This document shows, piece by piece, positions 10,929 through 20,424 of a stretch of DNA of 64,000 nucleotides (positions within the stretch are counted from its first letter, which is position 1; the number at the start of each line of letters is the position of its first letter). The stretch comes from Mixta sp. Marseille-Q2659. Its GTDB lineage: Bacteria > Pseudomonadota > Gammaproteobacteria > Enterobacterales > Enterobacteriaceae. Location of the stretch: assembly GCF_940807255.1 (NCBI RefSeq), contig NZ_CALNWY010000001.1, positions 186,001 through 250,000 on the forward strand, written 5' to 3'. The position numbers and the translations under genes were made by a program. The notes under the pieces were generated by a model, which worked only from the letters and a program-made list of their open reading frames with translations, was not told the DNA's origin and made no database searches.

Positions 10929-11708
10929 TTATTGTGGTTCCCTATCCTCGCCTGGCGACGGATCAAACTCAACCCTGGGAAGCTCAGGGAGATAGTGCTG
11001 CCAGCCGAACTGCTGCATCAGGCACTGCCAGTGTTGATCGAGCCCGGCGCGGATCACCAAAGGCTCGCCGGTGACCGGATGATTTAACGCCAGGCTGCTG
11101 GCATGCAACATTAAGCGATCGCAGCCGAAATGCTGAGCCACGCCCCGATTCTGACGCAGATCGCCATGCGTGGTATCGCCAATAATCGGGTGGCGTAAGT
11201 GGGAAAGATGACGGCGCAATTGATGCTTGCGTCCGGTCGCGGGCTGTAACTCTATCAGGCTGTAACGTGAGGTGGGATAGCGACCAATGGCTACCGGCTG
11301 TTCGGTAATCGCCAAACCGCGCCAGTCGGTAACCGCAGGCTGCGGTCCTTTATCGGGCGAGGCATACTTATCAGCAATTTTATCCAGCTCTTCGGTTAGC
11401 GGGTAATCAAGCCGTTCCGCTCCCTGCAGCCAGCCGCGCACGACGGCATGATAGGTTTTCGCCATTTGATGCTGCTCAAACTGCTGCGACAGCAGGCGGC
11501 CTACCTCGCTGGAAAGCCCCATCAGCAGCACGCCGGAAGTAGGGCGATCGAGCCGGTGCGCGGTAAAGACATGCTGTCCAATCTGATCGCGCACCGTTTG
11601 CATGACCACTACTTTTTCTTTGCGATCCAGCCAGCTGCGATGGACCAGCCAGCCGGCCGGTTTGTTGACCGCAACCAGCCATTCGTCCTGATAGATAATG
11701 TCCAGCAT
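10929..11708 (-). CDS. truC: tRNA pseudouridine(65) synthase
   Basis: Isomerises U65 in certain tRNAs to pseudouridine. The 259-residue RluA-family protein carries motif [14 protein letters not shown], with the catalytic Asp near residue 54, and motif [13 protein letters not shown]. The start codon overlaps the yqcC stop by one base (TGATG), which indicates translational coupling in yqcC-truC-yqcA. Confidence 0.95.
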   Translation of the reverse strand: MLDIIYQDEWLVAVNKPAGWLVHRSWLDRKEKVVVMQTVRDQIGQHVFTAHRLDRPTSGVLLMGLSSEVGRLLSQQFEQHQMAKTYHAVVRGWLQGAERLDYPLTEELDKIADKYASPDKGPQPAVTDWRGLAITEQPVAIGRYPTSRYSLIELQPATGRKHQLRRHLSHLRHPIIGDTTHGDLRQNRGVAQHFGCDRLMLHASSLALNHPVTGEPLVIRAGLDQHWQCLMQQFGWQHYLPELPRVEFDPSPGEDREPQ

Positions 11709-12037
11709 CAGCGATCCGTTACGGTAAAAAGCGCGTCGAGCGACGCAAGGTGAAGCAGCAACTCGCGACGGCCCGGCGTTTCTGCCGCCAGCGCCACTTC
11801 ATAATAGGGCGCAATGGCAAAGTTTTGCGGCAGCGCGGCGGCGGCATCGAGCAATGCGTGCATGCGGGGAATCAACACCCACTGCAACCACTCAAGCGGC
11901 TGCATGGTATCAAGAAAAAAGGGTTGCTCACTTTCAAAGGCGGCAGCAGCAGGCGCTTCGCTTTGCCATAGCGCATGTGTTTTTAACAAGGCTTCTACCG
12001 CCAGCAACCCCTGGCGAACCTGATGTTCACGCTGCAT
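11708..12037 (-). CDS. yqcC: YqcC family protein
   Basis: Conserved 109-residue protein of unknown function. It carries the family signature QPFFLDTMQPLEWLQWV. I chose the ATG at 12037 because GAGG lies 6 bases upstream and the length then equals E. coli YqcC; ATGs at 12043 and 12079 are in frame but less well placed. It is first in the yqcC-truC-yqcA set, just downstream of the csrB terminator. Confidence 0.9.
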   Translation of the reverse strand: MQREHQVRQGLLAVEALLKTHALWQSEAPAAAAFESEQPFFLDTMQPLEWLQWVLIPRMHALLDAAAALPQNFAIAPYYEVALAAETPGRRELLLHLASLDALFTVTDR

Positions 12038-12113
12038 GGGCATCCTCACAACGGGTGAAATTTTAAGGGTGGCAAGCATAGCATTCGTGGGCGTACGGAA
12101 AAAAGCGCGGCAT

Positions 12114-12145
12114 AAAAAAAGGGGACACTGTATTACAGTGTCCCC
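12114..12145 (-). terminator. csrB Rho-independent terminator
   Basis: Perfect stem GGGGACACTG / CAGTGTCCCC with a 5-base loop, followed on the minus strand by seven T residues. Confidence 0.95.
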
Positions 12146-12439
12146 GGTTCGTTTGCAGCTATCCTGCTACTTTATTGCTCCCTGCTCATCCTTGAAAACT
12201 TTTCCTTGCTGTCTTCCTGACATTAACGCCTTCGTGGCGAAACTCCTTTGGCATCCCTTGCCCACCAGTTATCCTGTCTGGCTCTCATTCTCCGTCCTGG
12301 AGGTGTCCTTTTCTTCCATCCTGGAATTTACCGCTTCATCCTGAAGCTTTTCCTTAAAACGCATTGTCCTGTGCGAGCCAATCTTCCTGATGAACGCCTT
12401 CCATGACGTTATCCATTCCACGGCTTCCCTTTCGACGAC
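12114..12439 (-). ncRNA. csrB: CsrB regulatory RNA (CsrA sponge)
   Basis: Non-coding RNA that sequesters the translation regulator CsrA. Read on the minus strand it contains around twenty GGA triplets, many as CAGGA or AAGGA and several in hairpin loops, which is the CsrA-binding signature. Its 3' part matches the recalled E. coli CsrB closely, including GAGCAGGGAGCAA and AAACGAACCGGG just before the terminator. The locus (between syd and yqcC) is the same as in E. coli. The 5' end is set at the GTCGTCGAAAGGGA segment, by similarity to the E. coli start, and may be off by a few bases. Confidence 0.93.
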
Positions 12440-12590
12440 ATGCAGTTTGCCTGAGTTAGCGAAGGAAACAAGCTACCTTTTCCTTTAACAATTCGCACTG
12501 GTATAAATCTGAAAAGGGCTAATTCACTAAGTTTATGATTTACATTATTTTCACAAAATGAAGTGCTTTTTTTCTGCGTTTAATTCTGGC

Positions 12591-12624
12591 GATCTCTCAC
12601 AGTCTATGTAAGAGATCTCTCACA
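12591..12624. promoter_or_regulatory. UvrY-type binding palindrome upstream of csrB
   Basis: The 18-bp sequence at 12607-12624, TGTAAGAGATCTCTCACA, differs little from the distal UvrY (BarA-UvrY) site I recall upstream of E. coli csrB. It lies about 170-185 bp before the predicted csrB start, the same distance as in E. coli. A second half-site, GATCTCTCACAG, occurs at 12591-12602. Confidence 0.8.
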
Positions 12625-12642
12625 GATTCGCAGGGCAATTGC

Positions 12643-13197
12643 TTAAAAAGAACTAATAACCGGTTGTAATCCATTGAGAAATATCCGAATGTCAGCGGCC
12701 AAAATTTCGCGTTCAGGCGTCCCGAGCTTTTCACGGATAACTTCCCCGGTCAAATTACATACAGAAATCACGTCTAAATCAGTTTCTGTCGTCGCGATAA
12801 ATAATGTCGGCGTTTGTTTTAAACGCCTTTTCATCACTAAATGACCAATCAGGTTTTCCTGAACTCGCACAAAATCCGCTTCGCTCCACACCTGAAGCAA
12901 GGTGAGGGATTGTTGTTCAAAGTTCGCCTGCATATCTCCTGCATATTGCGTCGTATAATAGCTAACGATCGCAGGCTGCAGCTCCAGCTCCAGCGCCCGT
13001 TCCACCGCGGCAAGATGCGGTTCTGCGTCAAACGGCTGCGGCTGCCACAAAACGGCGTCGCCGCGATTTTCTACCGCACAGGGCGATGGGATGCCATACA
13101 GTTCTTCGCTGGCGGGCAAGTGGCCGTGCAGCTGCTGCCAGTGCTGGCAATAACGCTGGGTAAAATCCTGTAACGCGGCGGCAATATGATCATTCAT
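12643..13197 (-). CDS. syd: SecY-interacting protein Syd
   Basis: Peripheral inner-membrane protein that binds SecY and affects assembly of the SecYEG channel. It has 184 residues, against 181 in E. coli. Conserved parts visible include DFTQRYCQHW near the N terminus, GIPSPCAV near residue 36 and QENLIGHLVMKRRLKQTPTLF near the C-terminal third. TGGAG lies 8 bases before the ATG. It is divergent from queF. Confidence 0.94.
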   Translation of the reverse strand: MNDHIAAALQDFTQRYCQHWQQLHGHLPASEELYGIPSPCAVENRGDAVLWQPQPFDAEPHLAAVERALELELQPAIVSYYTTQYAGDMQANFEQQSLTLLQVWSEADFVRVQENLIGHLVMKRRLKQTPTLFIATTETDLDVISVCNLTGEVIREKLGTPEREILAADIRIFLNGLQPVISSF

Positions 13198-13303
13198 TTT
13201 TTTTACTCCAGGCTGCTGAGTTACACTGACAGCCTTTATTTATTGTTTCTTTTTCGCAGGAAAAGACGCTACTCGCCTCTCCGGGCGGGTTTGAGGTTAC
13301 GCT

Positions 13304-14149
13304 ATGTCTTCTTATGAACAACATCAAGCGCTTGCCGGCCTGACGCTGGGCAAGCCGACCGCTTATCAGGATCGGTATGAGCCAGCGTTGCTGCAGGCCG
13401 TCCCGCGTTCACTTAACCGTGAGCCTTTAGGCCTTTATCCAAACAATCTGCCCTTTCACGGCGCCGATATCTGGACATTGTATGAACTCTCCTGGCTAAA
13501 CGCTAAAGGCGTGCCGCAGGTAGCAGTCGGCGAAGTCGTGCTGCGCGCGGACAGTATTAACCTGATCGAATCAAAGAGTTTCAAGCTCTATCTTAACAGC
13601 TTCAATCAAACTCGTTTCGCCGACTGGGGCGAAGTGCGTCAAACGCTGGAGCGTGATCTTAGCGCCTGCGCGCAGGGCGACGTGAGCGTTGCGCTGTTTC
13701 GCCTTCAGGAAGTGGAAGGTCAGCCAATTGGCCAATTTGACGGCAGCTGTATAGATGAGCAGGACATCAGCATCGACGATTATCAATTTAATGCAGATTA
13801 TCTGGCTGACGCAGCGGGCGAAGAGATAGTGGAAGAGACGCTGGTAAGCCATCTGCTTAAATCCAACTGTCTGATTACCCATCAGCCGGATTGGGGTTCC
13901 GTGCAAATTCGCTATCGCGGGCCGCGCATCAACCGGGAGGCCCTGCTACGTTACCTGGTCTCTTTCCGTCATCACAATGAATTTCATGAGCAGTGCGTAG
14001 AGCGTATTTTCAACGATCTGATGCGCTTCTGCCAGCCGGAAACCCTGTCAGTTTATGCGCGCTATACGCGACGCGGCGGGTTGGATATTAATCCCTGGCG
14101 CAGCAATGGCGATTTTTCACCCAGCCATTCACGTCTGGTACGCCAGTAA
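13304..14149 (+). CDS. queF: NADPH-dependent 7-cyano-7-deazaguanine reductase
   Basis: Reduces preQ0 to preQ1 in queuosine synthesis. The 281-residue protein is the long, YqcD-type form with two T-fold halves. The active-site Cys is in [13 protein letters not shown] near residue 190, with the conserved Asp seven residues on. The QueF NADPH motif [11 protein letters not shown] is near residue 90. GAGG lies 7 bases before the ATG. Confidence 0.96.
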   Translation: MSSYEQHQALAGLTLGKPTAYQDRYEPALLQAVPRSLNREPLGLYPNNLPFHGADIWTLYELSWLNAKGVPQVAVGEVVLRADSINLIESKSFKLYLNSFNQTRFADWGEVRQTLERDLSACAQGDVSVALFRLQEVEGQPIGQFDGSCIDEQDISIDDYQFNADYLADAAGEEIVEETLVSHLLKSNCLITHQPDWGSVQIRYRGPRINREALLRYLVSFRHHNEFHEQCVERIFNDLMRFCQPETLSVYARYTRRGGLDINPWRSNGDFSPSHSRLVRQ

Positions 14150-14230
14150 ATTGCGTGGTGCCTCGCAGGACAACGTTCTGTTACAGGAATCGGTTGAGAA
14201 ACCACAACGGAGAAGGCTACTCTGAGAAGC

Positions 14231-14253
14231 AGCGGTGGCGAGACACCACCGCT
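14231..14253 (+). terminator. Possible terminator after queF
   Basis: Perfect 8-bp stem AGCGGTGG / CCACCGCT with a 7-base loop; a short TTTT follows after six bases. The tail is poor, so it may be only a transcript-end hairpin. Confidence 0.4.
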
Positions 14254-14330
14254 CAGGGATTTTCTCGTCATCGCGCAATCGGTAACGGCGCGGTGTCATT
14301 CGTCACCCTGGCGGGTGTAAAGGAGTTCAC

Positions 14331-15695
14331 TTGATTACACATATCAGCCCACTTGGCTCGATGGATTTGCTTTCGCAGCTGGAAGTCGACATGCTGAAGC
14401 GCACGGCCAGCAGTGACCTTTACCAGCTGTTTCGTAACTGTTCTCTTGCCGTACTCAACTCTGGCAGCCAGACCGACAGCAGCCATGAACTGCTCTCCCG
14501 TTTTGAAAACTTTGATATTAACGTGCTGCGCCGTGAGCGCGGCGTGAAGCTGGAACTGATTAACCCTCCAGAGGAAGCCTTTGTTGACGGACGCATTATC
14601 CGTTCTTTGCAGGCTAACCTGTTCGCCGTTCTGCGTGACATTCTGTTCGTAACGGGTCAGCTGGCAGCTGCAAGCCGTGTCCAACAACCCGAACTACATA
14701 ACTCCACGCATATTACCAATCAGGTATTTTCTATCCTGCGTAACGCCCGCGCGCTGCACGTCGGCGAATATCCCAATATGGTGGTGTGCTGGGGCGGCCA
14801 CTCTATTAACGCCACGGAATATCAATACTGTCGCAACGTCGGCACGCAGCTTGGTCTGCGTGAACTGAATATCTGTACCGGCTGCGGGCCGGGCGTGATG
14901 GAAGCGCCGATGAAAGGCGCCGCCGTCGGTCATGCGCAGCAGCGCTATCGCGAAGGCCGTTTTATTGGCTTGACTGAGCCGTCGATCATTGCCGCTGAGC
15001 CGCCTAACCCACTGGTCAATGAGCTGATTATCATGCCGGACATTGAAAAACGTCTGGAAGCCTTTGTCCGTATCGCGCACGGCATTATCATTTTTCCTGG
15101 CGGCGTGGGCACGGCGGAAGAGCTGCTTTATCTGCTGGGCATTCTGATGAATCCGGAAAATAACGATCAGGTGCTGCCGCTAATCCTGACCGGCCCGAAA
15201 GAGAGCGCTGACTATTTCCGCGTGCTGGATGAATTTATCGTTAATACCGTGGGCGAGCAGGCGCGTCGCTTCTACACCATCATTATTGATGATGCGGCAG
15301 AAGTTGCGCGCCAGATGAAAAAAGCGATGCCGCAGGTTAAAGAAAACCGTCGTGAAAGCGGCGATGCCTACAGCTTTAACTGGTCGCTGCGCATTGAGCC
15401 GGATCTGCAGGTGCCCTTCCTGCCCACCCATGAAAATATGGCTAACCTCAATCTCTACCCTAATCAGTCGCCGGAGAAACTGGCGGCGGCGTTGCGGCGC
15501 GCGTTCTCCGGCATCGTGGCAGGCAACGTGAAAGAGATGGGAATCCGCGAAATTCGTCAAAAAGGTGTCTATAAGCTGCACGGCGATCCAGCCATTATGC
15601 ATCGCATGGACGACCTGCTGCAGGGCTTTGTGGCTCAGCACCGCATGAAACTGCCGGGTACGGCGTATATTCCGTGCTACGAAATCATTAAATAA
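14331..15695 (+). CDS. ppnN: Pyrimidine/purine nucleotide 5'-monophosphate nucleosidase
   Basis: Cleaves nucleoside monophosphates to base and ribose 5-phosphate; in E. coli the enzyme is stimulated by (p)ppGpp. The 454-residue length equals E. coli PpnN (YgdH). The LOG-type motif is visible as [14 protein letters not shown] near residue 256, with [18 protein letters not shown] near 180. The start is a TTG (TTG ATT ACA CAT), preceded by AAGGAG at five bases; the resulting N terminus [12 protein letters not shown] matches the family. Confidence 0.96.
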   Translation: MITHISPLGSMDLLSQLEVDMLKRTASSDLYQLFRNCSLAVLNSGSQTDSSHELLSRFENFDINVLRRERGVKLELINPPEEAFVDGRIIRSLQANLFAVLRDILFVTGQLAAASRVQQPELHNSTHITNQVFSILRNARALHVGEYPNMVVCWGGHSINATEYQYCRNVGTQLGLRELNICTGCGPGVMEAPMKGAAVGHAQQRYREGRFIGLTEPSIIAAEPPNPLVNELIIMPDIEKRLEAFVRIAHGIIIFPGGVGTAEELLYLLGILMNPENNDQVLPLILTGPKESADYFRVLDEFIVNTVGEQARRFYTIIIDDAAEVARQMKKAMPQVKENRRESGDAYSFNWSLRIEPDLQVPFLPTHENMANLNLYPNQSPEKLAAALRRAFSGIVAGNVKEMGIREIRQKGVYKLHGDPAIMHRMDDLLQGFVAQHRMKLPGTAYIPCYEIIK

Positions 15696-15733
15696 CATCT
15701 CTACGGGCGGCATGACGCTGCCCGTCCTTAACT

Positions 15734-16489
15734 ATGACTATTCATTTATTAATTGTTGATGCGCTGAATCTTATTCGCCGCGTTCATGCCGTGCAGGGAA
15801 CGCCTTGTCAGGATCGCTGCGTAGCGGCATTACATCAGCTGCTGGCCCATACTCAGCCTACTCATGCCGTTGCGGTATTTGATGACGAACTACGCCGCGA
15901 AAGCTGGCGCCATCAGCTATTGCCGGAATATAAGGCGGGACGTCCGCCAATGCCGGAGGATTTGCAGCAGGAAATGCCGCTGTTGCAGACGGCCTTTCAG
16001 CAGGCGGGTGTGGCCTGTTGGTCTGCACAGGGCGATGAGGCTGACGATCTGGCCGCAACCCTGGCGGTAAAAGTGGCGCGAAGCGGTCACCAGGCCACGA
16101 TTGTTTCTACAGATAAAGGTTATTGCCAGCTGTTAGCGCCTGAAATACGCATCCGGGATTATTTTCAGAAACGCTGGTTGGATTTGCCTTTTATTGAGCA
16201 GGAATTTGGCGTCCAGCCTGACAGGTTGCCTGATTTTTGGGGGCTGGCAGGAATTAGCAGCAGCAAAATACCCGGCGTCAGCGGAATTGGCCCCAAAAGC
16301 GCCAGTCAACTGTTACAGCAGTTCGGATCGCTGGAAGCGCTTTATCAACACTTAGATGCCGTGCCGGATAAGTGGCGAAAAAAATTAACAGAGCAGAGAG
16401 ATATGGCTTTTATCAGCCAGCGCGTGGCCACATTGCGCACCGATCTTCACCTTAATGGCAATCTGAAAGATTTAAGGCTGCACCGATAA
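15734..16489 (+). CDS. xni: Flap endonuclease Xni (ExoIX)
   Basis: Structure-specific 5' flap endonuclease of the FEN family, 251 residues. Acidic metal-binding motifs are VDALNLIRR at the N terminus, DEADDLAAT near residue 100 and [10 protein letters not shown] near 130, followed by the helix-hairpin-helix [21 protein letters not shown] near 175-195. It follows ppnN by 38 bp; a GC-rich hairpin (15703-15723) lies in the gap. The ribosome site is poor, so translation may be weak. Confidence 0.94.
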   Translation: MTIHLLIVDALNLIRRVHAVQGTPCQDRCVAALHQLLAHTQPTHAVAVFDDELRRESWRHQLLPEYKAGRPPMPEDLQQEMPLLQTAFQQAGVACWSAQGDEADDLAATLAVKVARSGHQATIVSTDKGYCQLLAPEIRIRDYFQKRWLDLPFIEQEFGVQPDRLPDFWGLAGISSSKIPGVSGIGPKSASQLLQQFGSLEALYQHLDAVPDKWRKKLTEQRDMAFISQRVATLRTDLHLNGNLKDLRLHR

Positions 16490-16564
16490 CAGGTAATAAG
16501 CAATCCTGTTTAAAGCAACTTAATAGTTTGGTTGCGAATTATTTTTAATTCTGTTGAGCAAAAA

Positions 16565-16589
16565 AATGCTGGCCTTTACGGCCAGCATT
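16565..16589 (-). terminator. Terminator of the YhfL-like gene
   Basis: Perfect 10-bp stem AATGCTGGCC / GGCCAGCATT with a 5-base loop; on the minus strand it ends in a run of T residues. It lies 21 bp past the lipoprotein stop codon. Confidence 0.9.
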
Positions 16590-16610
16590 GCTTAATCCTT
16601 CAGATATGGC

Positions 16611-16778
16611 TTATTTAGCTACCGGACCGCAGCCGCCAATGATTTTAGAGATAGAGATAGCCGGATGCAGCAGGTAATCGTAATCACAGTTTTTCTCTTT
16701 ATTATAAACGCTACCGGTACAGCCAGTTAGCGTTGCCAGCACCGCTGTCAGAATTGCAACTTTCATCGTTTTTTTCAT
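16611..16778 (-). CDS. YhfL-like small lipoprotein
   Basis: A 55-residue protein with a signal peptide and lipobox (ATLTGC, Cys 20), so it is probably an outer-membrane lipoprotein. The mature part, with DYDYLLHPAISISKIIGGCG, closely resembles E. coli YhfL (DUF4223 family as I recall). Its function is unknown. AAGGAA lies 6 bases before the ATG, and an ATG four codons later is also possible. IS1 ends only 38 bp upstream, so the native promoter has been cut or replaced: a TATTAT box remains at 16796-16801 but its -35 would fall inside the IS1 end. Confidence 0.88.
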   Translation of the reverse strand: MKKTMKVAILTAVLATLTGCTGSVYNKEKNCDYDYLLHPAISISKIIGGCGPVAK

Positions 16779-16871
16779 TATGAGTTCCTTTTAAAATAAT
16801 ATTCCATAAAAAACACGGTAATGCTGCCAACTTACTGATTTAGTGTATGATGGTGATTTTAAGGTGCTTGC

Positions 16872-17147
16872 GTGGCTTCCATTTCCATCAGATGTCCTTC
16901 CTGCTCCGCTACTGAAGGCGTGGTGCGTAACGGCAAAAGCACTGCCGGACATCAGCGCTATCTCTGCTCTCATTGCCGTAAAACATGGCAACTACAGTTC
17001 ACTTACACCGCCTCTCAGCCCGGTACGCACCAGAAAATCATTGATATGGCCATGAATGGCGTCGGATGTCGCGCCAGTGCACGCATTATGGGCGTTGGCC
17101 TCAACACGGTTTTACGTCACTTAAAAAACTCAGGCCGCAGTCGGTAA
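16872..17147 (+). CDS. insA: IS1 InsA (transposition repressor; N-terminal part of transposase)
   Basis: 91-residue zinc-finger and helix-turn-helix protein. The zinc-binding Cys pairs are in IRCPSC and CSHCRK, and the HTH is near residues 55-85. Alone it binds IS1 ends and represses. A -1 frameshift at the A6C heptamer (17123-17129) fuses it to InsB to make the transposase InsAB'. Confidence 0.96.
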   Translation: MASISIRCPSCSATEGVVRNGKSTAGHQRYLCSHCRKTWQLQFTYTASQPGTHQKIIDMAMNGVGCRASARIMGVGLNTVLRHLKNSGRSR

Positions 17148-17569
17148 CCTCGCGCATACAACCGGGCAGTGATGTGATTGTCTGCGCTGAAATGGACGAA
17201 CAGTGGGGCTACGTCGGTGCTAAATCACGTCAGCGCTGGCTGTTTTACGCGTATGACAGGATACGGAGGACGGTTGTGGCGCACGTCTTCGGTGAACGCA
17301 CTCTGGCCACACTGGAGCGTCTTCTGAGCCTGCTGTCGGCCTTTGAGGTCGTGGTATGGATGACGGATGGCTGGCCGCTGTACGAATCACGCCTGAAGGG
17401 AAAGCTGCACGTTATCAGCAAGCGTTACACTCAGCGCATTGAGCGACATAACCTGAATCTGAGACAACATCTGGCAAGGCTGGGACGGAAGTCACTGTCG
17501 TTCTCAAAATCGGTGGAGCTGCATGACAAGGTCATCGGGCATTATCTGAACATAAAACACTATCAGTAA
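17066..17569 (+). CDS. insB: IS1 InsB (catalytic part of transposase)
   Basis: 167-residue DDE-type catalytic region with [11 protein letters not shown] (first Asp), WMTDGWPLY (second Asp) and the conserved [14 protein letters not shown] segment. It is expressed mainly as the InsAB' frameshift product; the listed start is formal. No stop or frameshift mutation is seen. Confidence 0.95.
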   Translation: MSRQCTHYGRWPQHGFTSLKKLRPQSVTSRIQPGSDVIVCAEMDEQWGYVGAKSRQRWLFYAYDRIRRTVVAHVFGERTLATLERLLSLLSAFEVVVWMTDGWPLYESRLKGKLHVISKRYTQRIERHNLNLRQHLARLGRKSLSFSKSVELHDKVIGHYLNIKHYQ

Positions 17570-17852
17570 GTTGGAGTCATTACCGAAAATAAAGAGCTGG
17601 ACGAATTTTTCTGACCGTAATGTTAAGATGTGAAAACATAACAGGATGAAATTAATAAGTCCTATAGACCGCTTAAAATATTAATGGTCAGGAAAGGTGA
17701 ATAAGTGTATCAGAATAATAAACTCAGCAGCATTAATATTCATTCTTGCTCATTGAATATAAGTGTTAACAGGTAATGCCGGACTGGCGGCAATGCTTTG
17801 TCTGCCGTTTGGCGCAATACAGGCAGAGCAGAGACAGCCGGACGGCAGGCGT

Positions 17853-17875
17853 AAAAAAGCCTCCCGCAGGAGGCT
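17853..17875 (-). terminator. xfp terminator
   Basis: Perfect 7-bp stem AGCCTCC / GGAGGCT with a 4-base loop and, on the minus strand, a T6 tail. It lies just past the phosphoketolase stop codon. Confidence 0.9.
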
Positions 17876-17883
17876 ATTAACTT

Positions 17884-20277
17884 TTACTCCGGTGCATCGC
17901 CGCTGCCCTGCTGCGATGGCCATTTCCAGTTGCGTACCTCCGGCACATCCTCGCCATGTTCGCGCACGTAGCGGTGATGTTCCGCAATCTTCTCGGCCAA
18001 ATCATCGAGAATCGCATCCGCTTTGCCCGCCAGCGCCGGCACGCGCTGAATGGCATCCTGCGCCAGATGATAGCGATCCAGCTCGTTCATTACTGTCATA
18101 TCAAACGGCGTGGTGGTGGTGCCTTCTTCCATAAAGCCATGAACATGGAAATTAACGTGGTTATTACGCTGATAGCTCAGGCGATGGATTAGCGTAGGGT
18201 AACCGTGGAAGGCGAAAATCACCGGTTTATCGCGCGTAAAGATGCGATCAAATTCCGCCTCCTCCATGCCGTGCGGGTGCTGCTCTTTGGTTTGCAGCGC
18301 CATTAAATCCACCACGTTGACCACGCGAATGCGCAGCTCCGGCAGATAGGCTTTCAGTAGATCCACCGCCGCCAGGGTTTCCATCGTCGGCACATCGCCT
18401 GCGCAGGCCATTACCACGTCCGGCTCGCCGCCATCCTGCTCGGTACCAGCCCATTCCCAAATGCCTAAGCCTGCCTCGCAGTGCTTAATCGCCTGATCCA
18501 TTGTCAGCCACTGCGGCTCCGGCTGTTTGCCCGCCACAATCACGTTAATGCGATCCCAGGTTTTCAGGCAGTGATCGCCGACCCACAGCAGCGTATTGGC
18601 ATCGGGCGGCAGATAAATGCGCACAATATCGGCCTTTTTATTGGCAACGTGGCCCATAAAGCCGGGATCCTGATGGCTGTAACCGTTGTGGTCCTGACGC
18701 CAGACGTGCGATGAAAGCAGATAATTCAGCGAAGAGACCGGCTTACGCCACGGCAGCTTGCGCGTCACCTTCAGCCATTTGGCGTGCTGGTTGAACATCG
18801 AATCGACAATATGAATAAAGGCTTCGTAGCAGTTAAACAGCCCGTGTCGGCCGGTAAGCAGGTAACCTTCCAGCCAGCCCTGACACTGATGCTCGCTCAG
18901 GATCTCCATCACCCGGCCATCGTGAGCTAACTGTTCATCATAAGGCGCGATCTCCTCCATCCAGGTGCGGTTGGTGACATCAAAAACATCGCTCAGGCGG
19001 TTGGAGGCGGTTTCATCCGGGCCGAACAGGCGGAAGTTATCTTTATTACGCTGGAAGATGCCGCTCAAATATTTGCCCAGCACCTCGGTGGACTGCACCT
19101 GCGGCTCGCCCGGCGTGGTGACTTCTACGGCGTAATCGCGGATATCGGGCGTATCCAGCTCGCGCCGCAGCAGGCCGCCGTTAGCGTAAGGCGAGGCGCC
19201 CATCCGCTTGTCGCCCTGCGGAGCCAGCGCCTTCAGCTCTGGCTTCAGTCGGCCCTGTTCATCAAACAGATCGTCCGGCTGATAGCTGCGCATCCAGTTT
19301 TCCAGAATCTGGCGATGCTCATCATTTTCTCGGCAGGAGGAGACCGGCACCTGATGCGCGCGCCAGAATCCTTCCACTTTTTTGCCGTCTACCGTTTTCG
19401 GGCCGGTCCAGCCTTTCGGGCTGCGCAAAATAATCATCGGCCAGCGCGGAATCGCGTCCTGGGCTTCGCCACGGCGCGCGCGCTGCTGATAGTCGCGGAT
19501 TTTATCGAAGGCGTTATCCAGCGCGTCAGCCATCTGCTGATGCATTTTTTCCGGCTCGTCGCCGCAGACAAACAGCGGATCGTAGCCGTAGCCGCTAAAC
19601 AGCTGCTGGAGATCCTCGTCGCTGCTGCGTCCAAGCAACGTTGGGTTGGCGATTTTATAGCCGTTCAGATGCAGAATCGGCAGCACCGCGCCGTCGCGGG
19701 CGGCGTTAAGGAATTTGCTGCCGTGCCAGCTGGAAGAGAGCGGGCCGGTTTCCGCCTCGCCGTCGCCAATCACGCAGGCGGCAATCAGATCGGGATAATC
19801 AAACACCGCGCCAAAGGCGTGCGACAGCGAATAGCCCAGCTCGCCGCCTTCGTTAATAGAGCCAGGGGTTTCCGGTGCGGCGTGGCTGGGGATGCCGCCT
19901 GGGAAAGAGAACTGCTTAAACAGCCGCTGCATACCGGTTTCGTCTTCGCTGATCTCCGGGTAGATTTCGCTGTAGCTGCCTTCCAGCCAGGTATTTGCCA
20001 CCATACCCGGCCCGCCGTGGCCAGGCCCGCAGATATAGATCATATTCAGGTCGCGGTGGCGAATAATGCGGTTAAGGTGCGCATAGATAAAATTCAGACC
20101 GGGCGTGGTGCCCCAGTGTCCCAGCAGGCGTGGTTTAATATGTTCGGGCTGTAGCGGCTCGCGCAGCAGGGGATTGTTCATTAAATAAATCTGTCCGACA
20201 GACAGGTAGTTCGCGGCGCGCCAGTAGCGATCGAGCAGCGTCAGTTCTTCGTTGGATCCAGTTAGTGCATGCGTCAT
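17884..20277 (-). CDS. xfp: Phosphoketolase (xylulose 5-phosphate/fructose 6-phosphate)
   Basis: Thiamine-diphosphate enzyme that splits xylulose 5-P or fructose 6-P with phosphate to give acetyl phosphate and a shorter sugar phosphate. It has 797 residues, typical of the family. Signature motifs are [11 protein letters not shown] near residue 60, GPGHGGPGM near 92, the EGGELGYSL loop near 145, and the ThDP-binding [10 protein letters not shown] near 175. The ATG at 20277 follows GGAGGAAAGC; an upstream in-frame ATG overlaps that ribosome site and is rejected. It stands alone and is divergent from an SLC13-type permease. Confidence 0.95.
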   Translation of the reverse strand: MTHALTGSNEELTLLDRYWRAANYLSVGQIYLMNNPLLREPLQPEHIKPRLLGHWGTTPGLNFIYAHLNRIIRHRDLNMIYICGPGHGGPGMVANTWLEGSYSEIYPEISEDETGMQRLFKQFSFPGGIPSHAAPETPGSINEGGELGYSLSHAFGAVFDYPDLIAACVIGDGEAETGPLSSSWHGSKFLNAARDGAVLPILHLNGYKIANPTLLGRSSDEDLQQLFSGYGYDPLFVCGDEPEKMHQQMADALDNAFDKIRDYQQRARRGEAQDAIPRWPMIILRSPKGWTGPKTVDGKKVEGFWRAHQVPVSSCRENDEHRQILENWMRSYQPDDLFDEQGRLKPELKALAPQGDKRMGASPYANGGLLRRELDTPDIRDYAVEVTTPGEPQVQSTEVLGKYLSGIFQRNKDNFRLFGPDETASNRLSDVFDVTNRTWMEEIAPYDEQLAHDGRVMEILSEHQCQGWLEGYLLTGRHGLFNCYEAFIHIVDSMFNQHAKWLKVTRKLPWRKPVSSLNYLLSSHVWRQDHNGYSHQDPGFMGHVANKKADIVRIYLPPDANTLLWVGDHCLKTWDRINVIVAGKQPEPQWLTMDQAIKHCEAGLGIWEWAGTEQDGGEPDVVMACAGDVPTMETLAAVDLLKAYLPELRIRVVNVVDLMALQTKEQHPHGMEEAEFDRIFTRDKPVIFAFHGYPTLIHRLSYQRNNHVNFHVHGFMEEGTTTTPFDMTVMNELDRYHLAQDAIQRVPALAGKADAILDDLAEKIAEHHRYVREHGEDVPEVRNWKWPSQQGSGDAPE

Positions 20278-20424
20278 GCTTTCCTCCGGTGACGGCAATC
20301 ACAAATACGGACATGGAGCGCTTTACCAGACCGTAATGAAATTCAATACTCTTTAACCCTAATAGAAGAAATCTTAATCAGCCAAAAAACAGGCGTTTTG
20401 GTTGTTCCGGCAAGGAGCTGTTCG

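Larger units (their letters stand above)
16817..17584 (+). mobile_element. IS1 insertion sequence, complete
   Basis: Exactly 768 bp, the IS1 length, bounded by inverted repeats that begin GGTAATG and end CATTACC. Both IS1 genes and the slippery heptamer are intact, so it looks capable of transposition. The flanking 9-mers (AAAAAACAC before, GAAAATAAA after) do not form a direct duplication. Confidence 0.97.

Noticed and set aside
12180..12440. Repeated TCCTG/CAGGA units as a CRISPR or tandem repeat
   Set aside because: Spacing is irregular and the units are CsrA-binding GGA motifs of CsrB.
17763..18134. 123-codon plus-strand ORF entering xfp
   Set aside because: It runs through the xfp terminator and the antisense of xfp. 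Only its first 30 codons resemble a signal peptide, noted as a possible stump.
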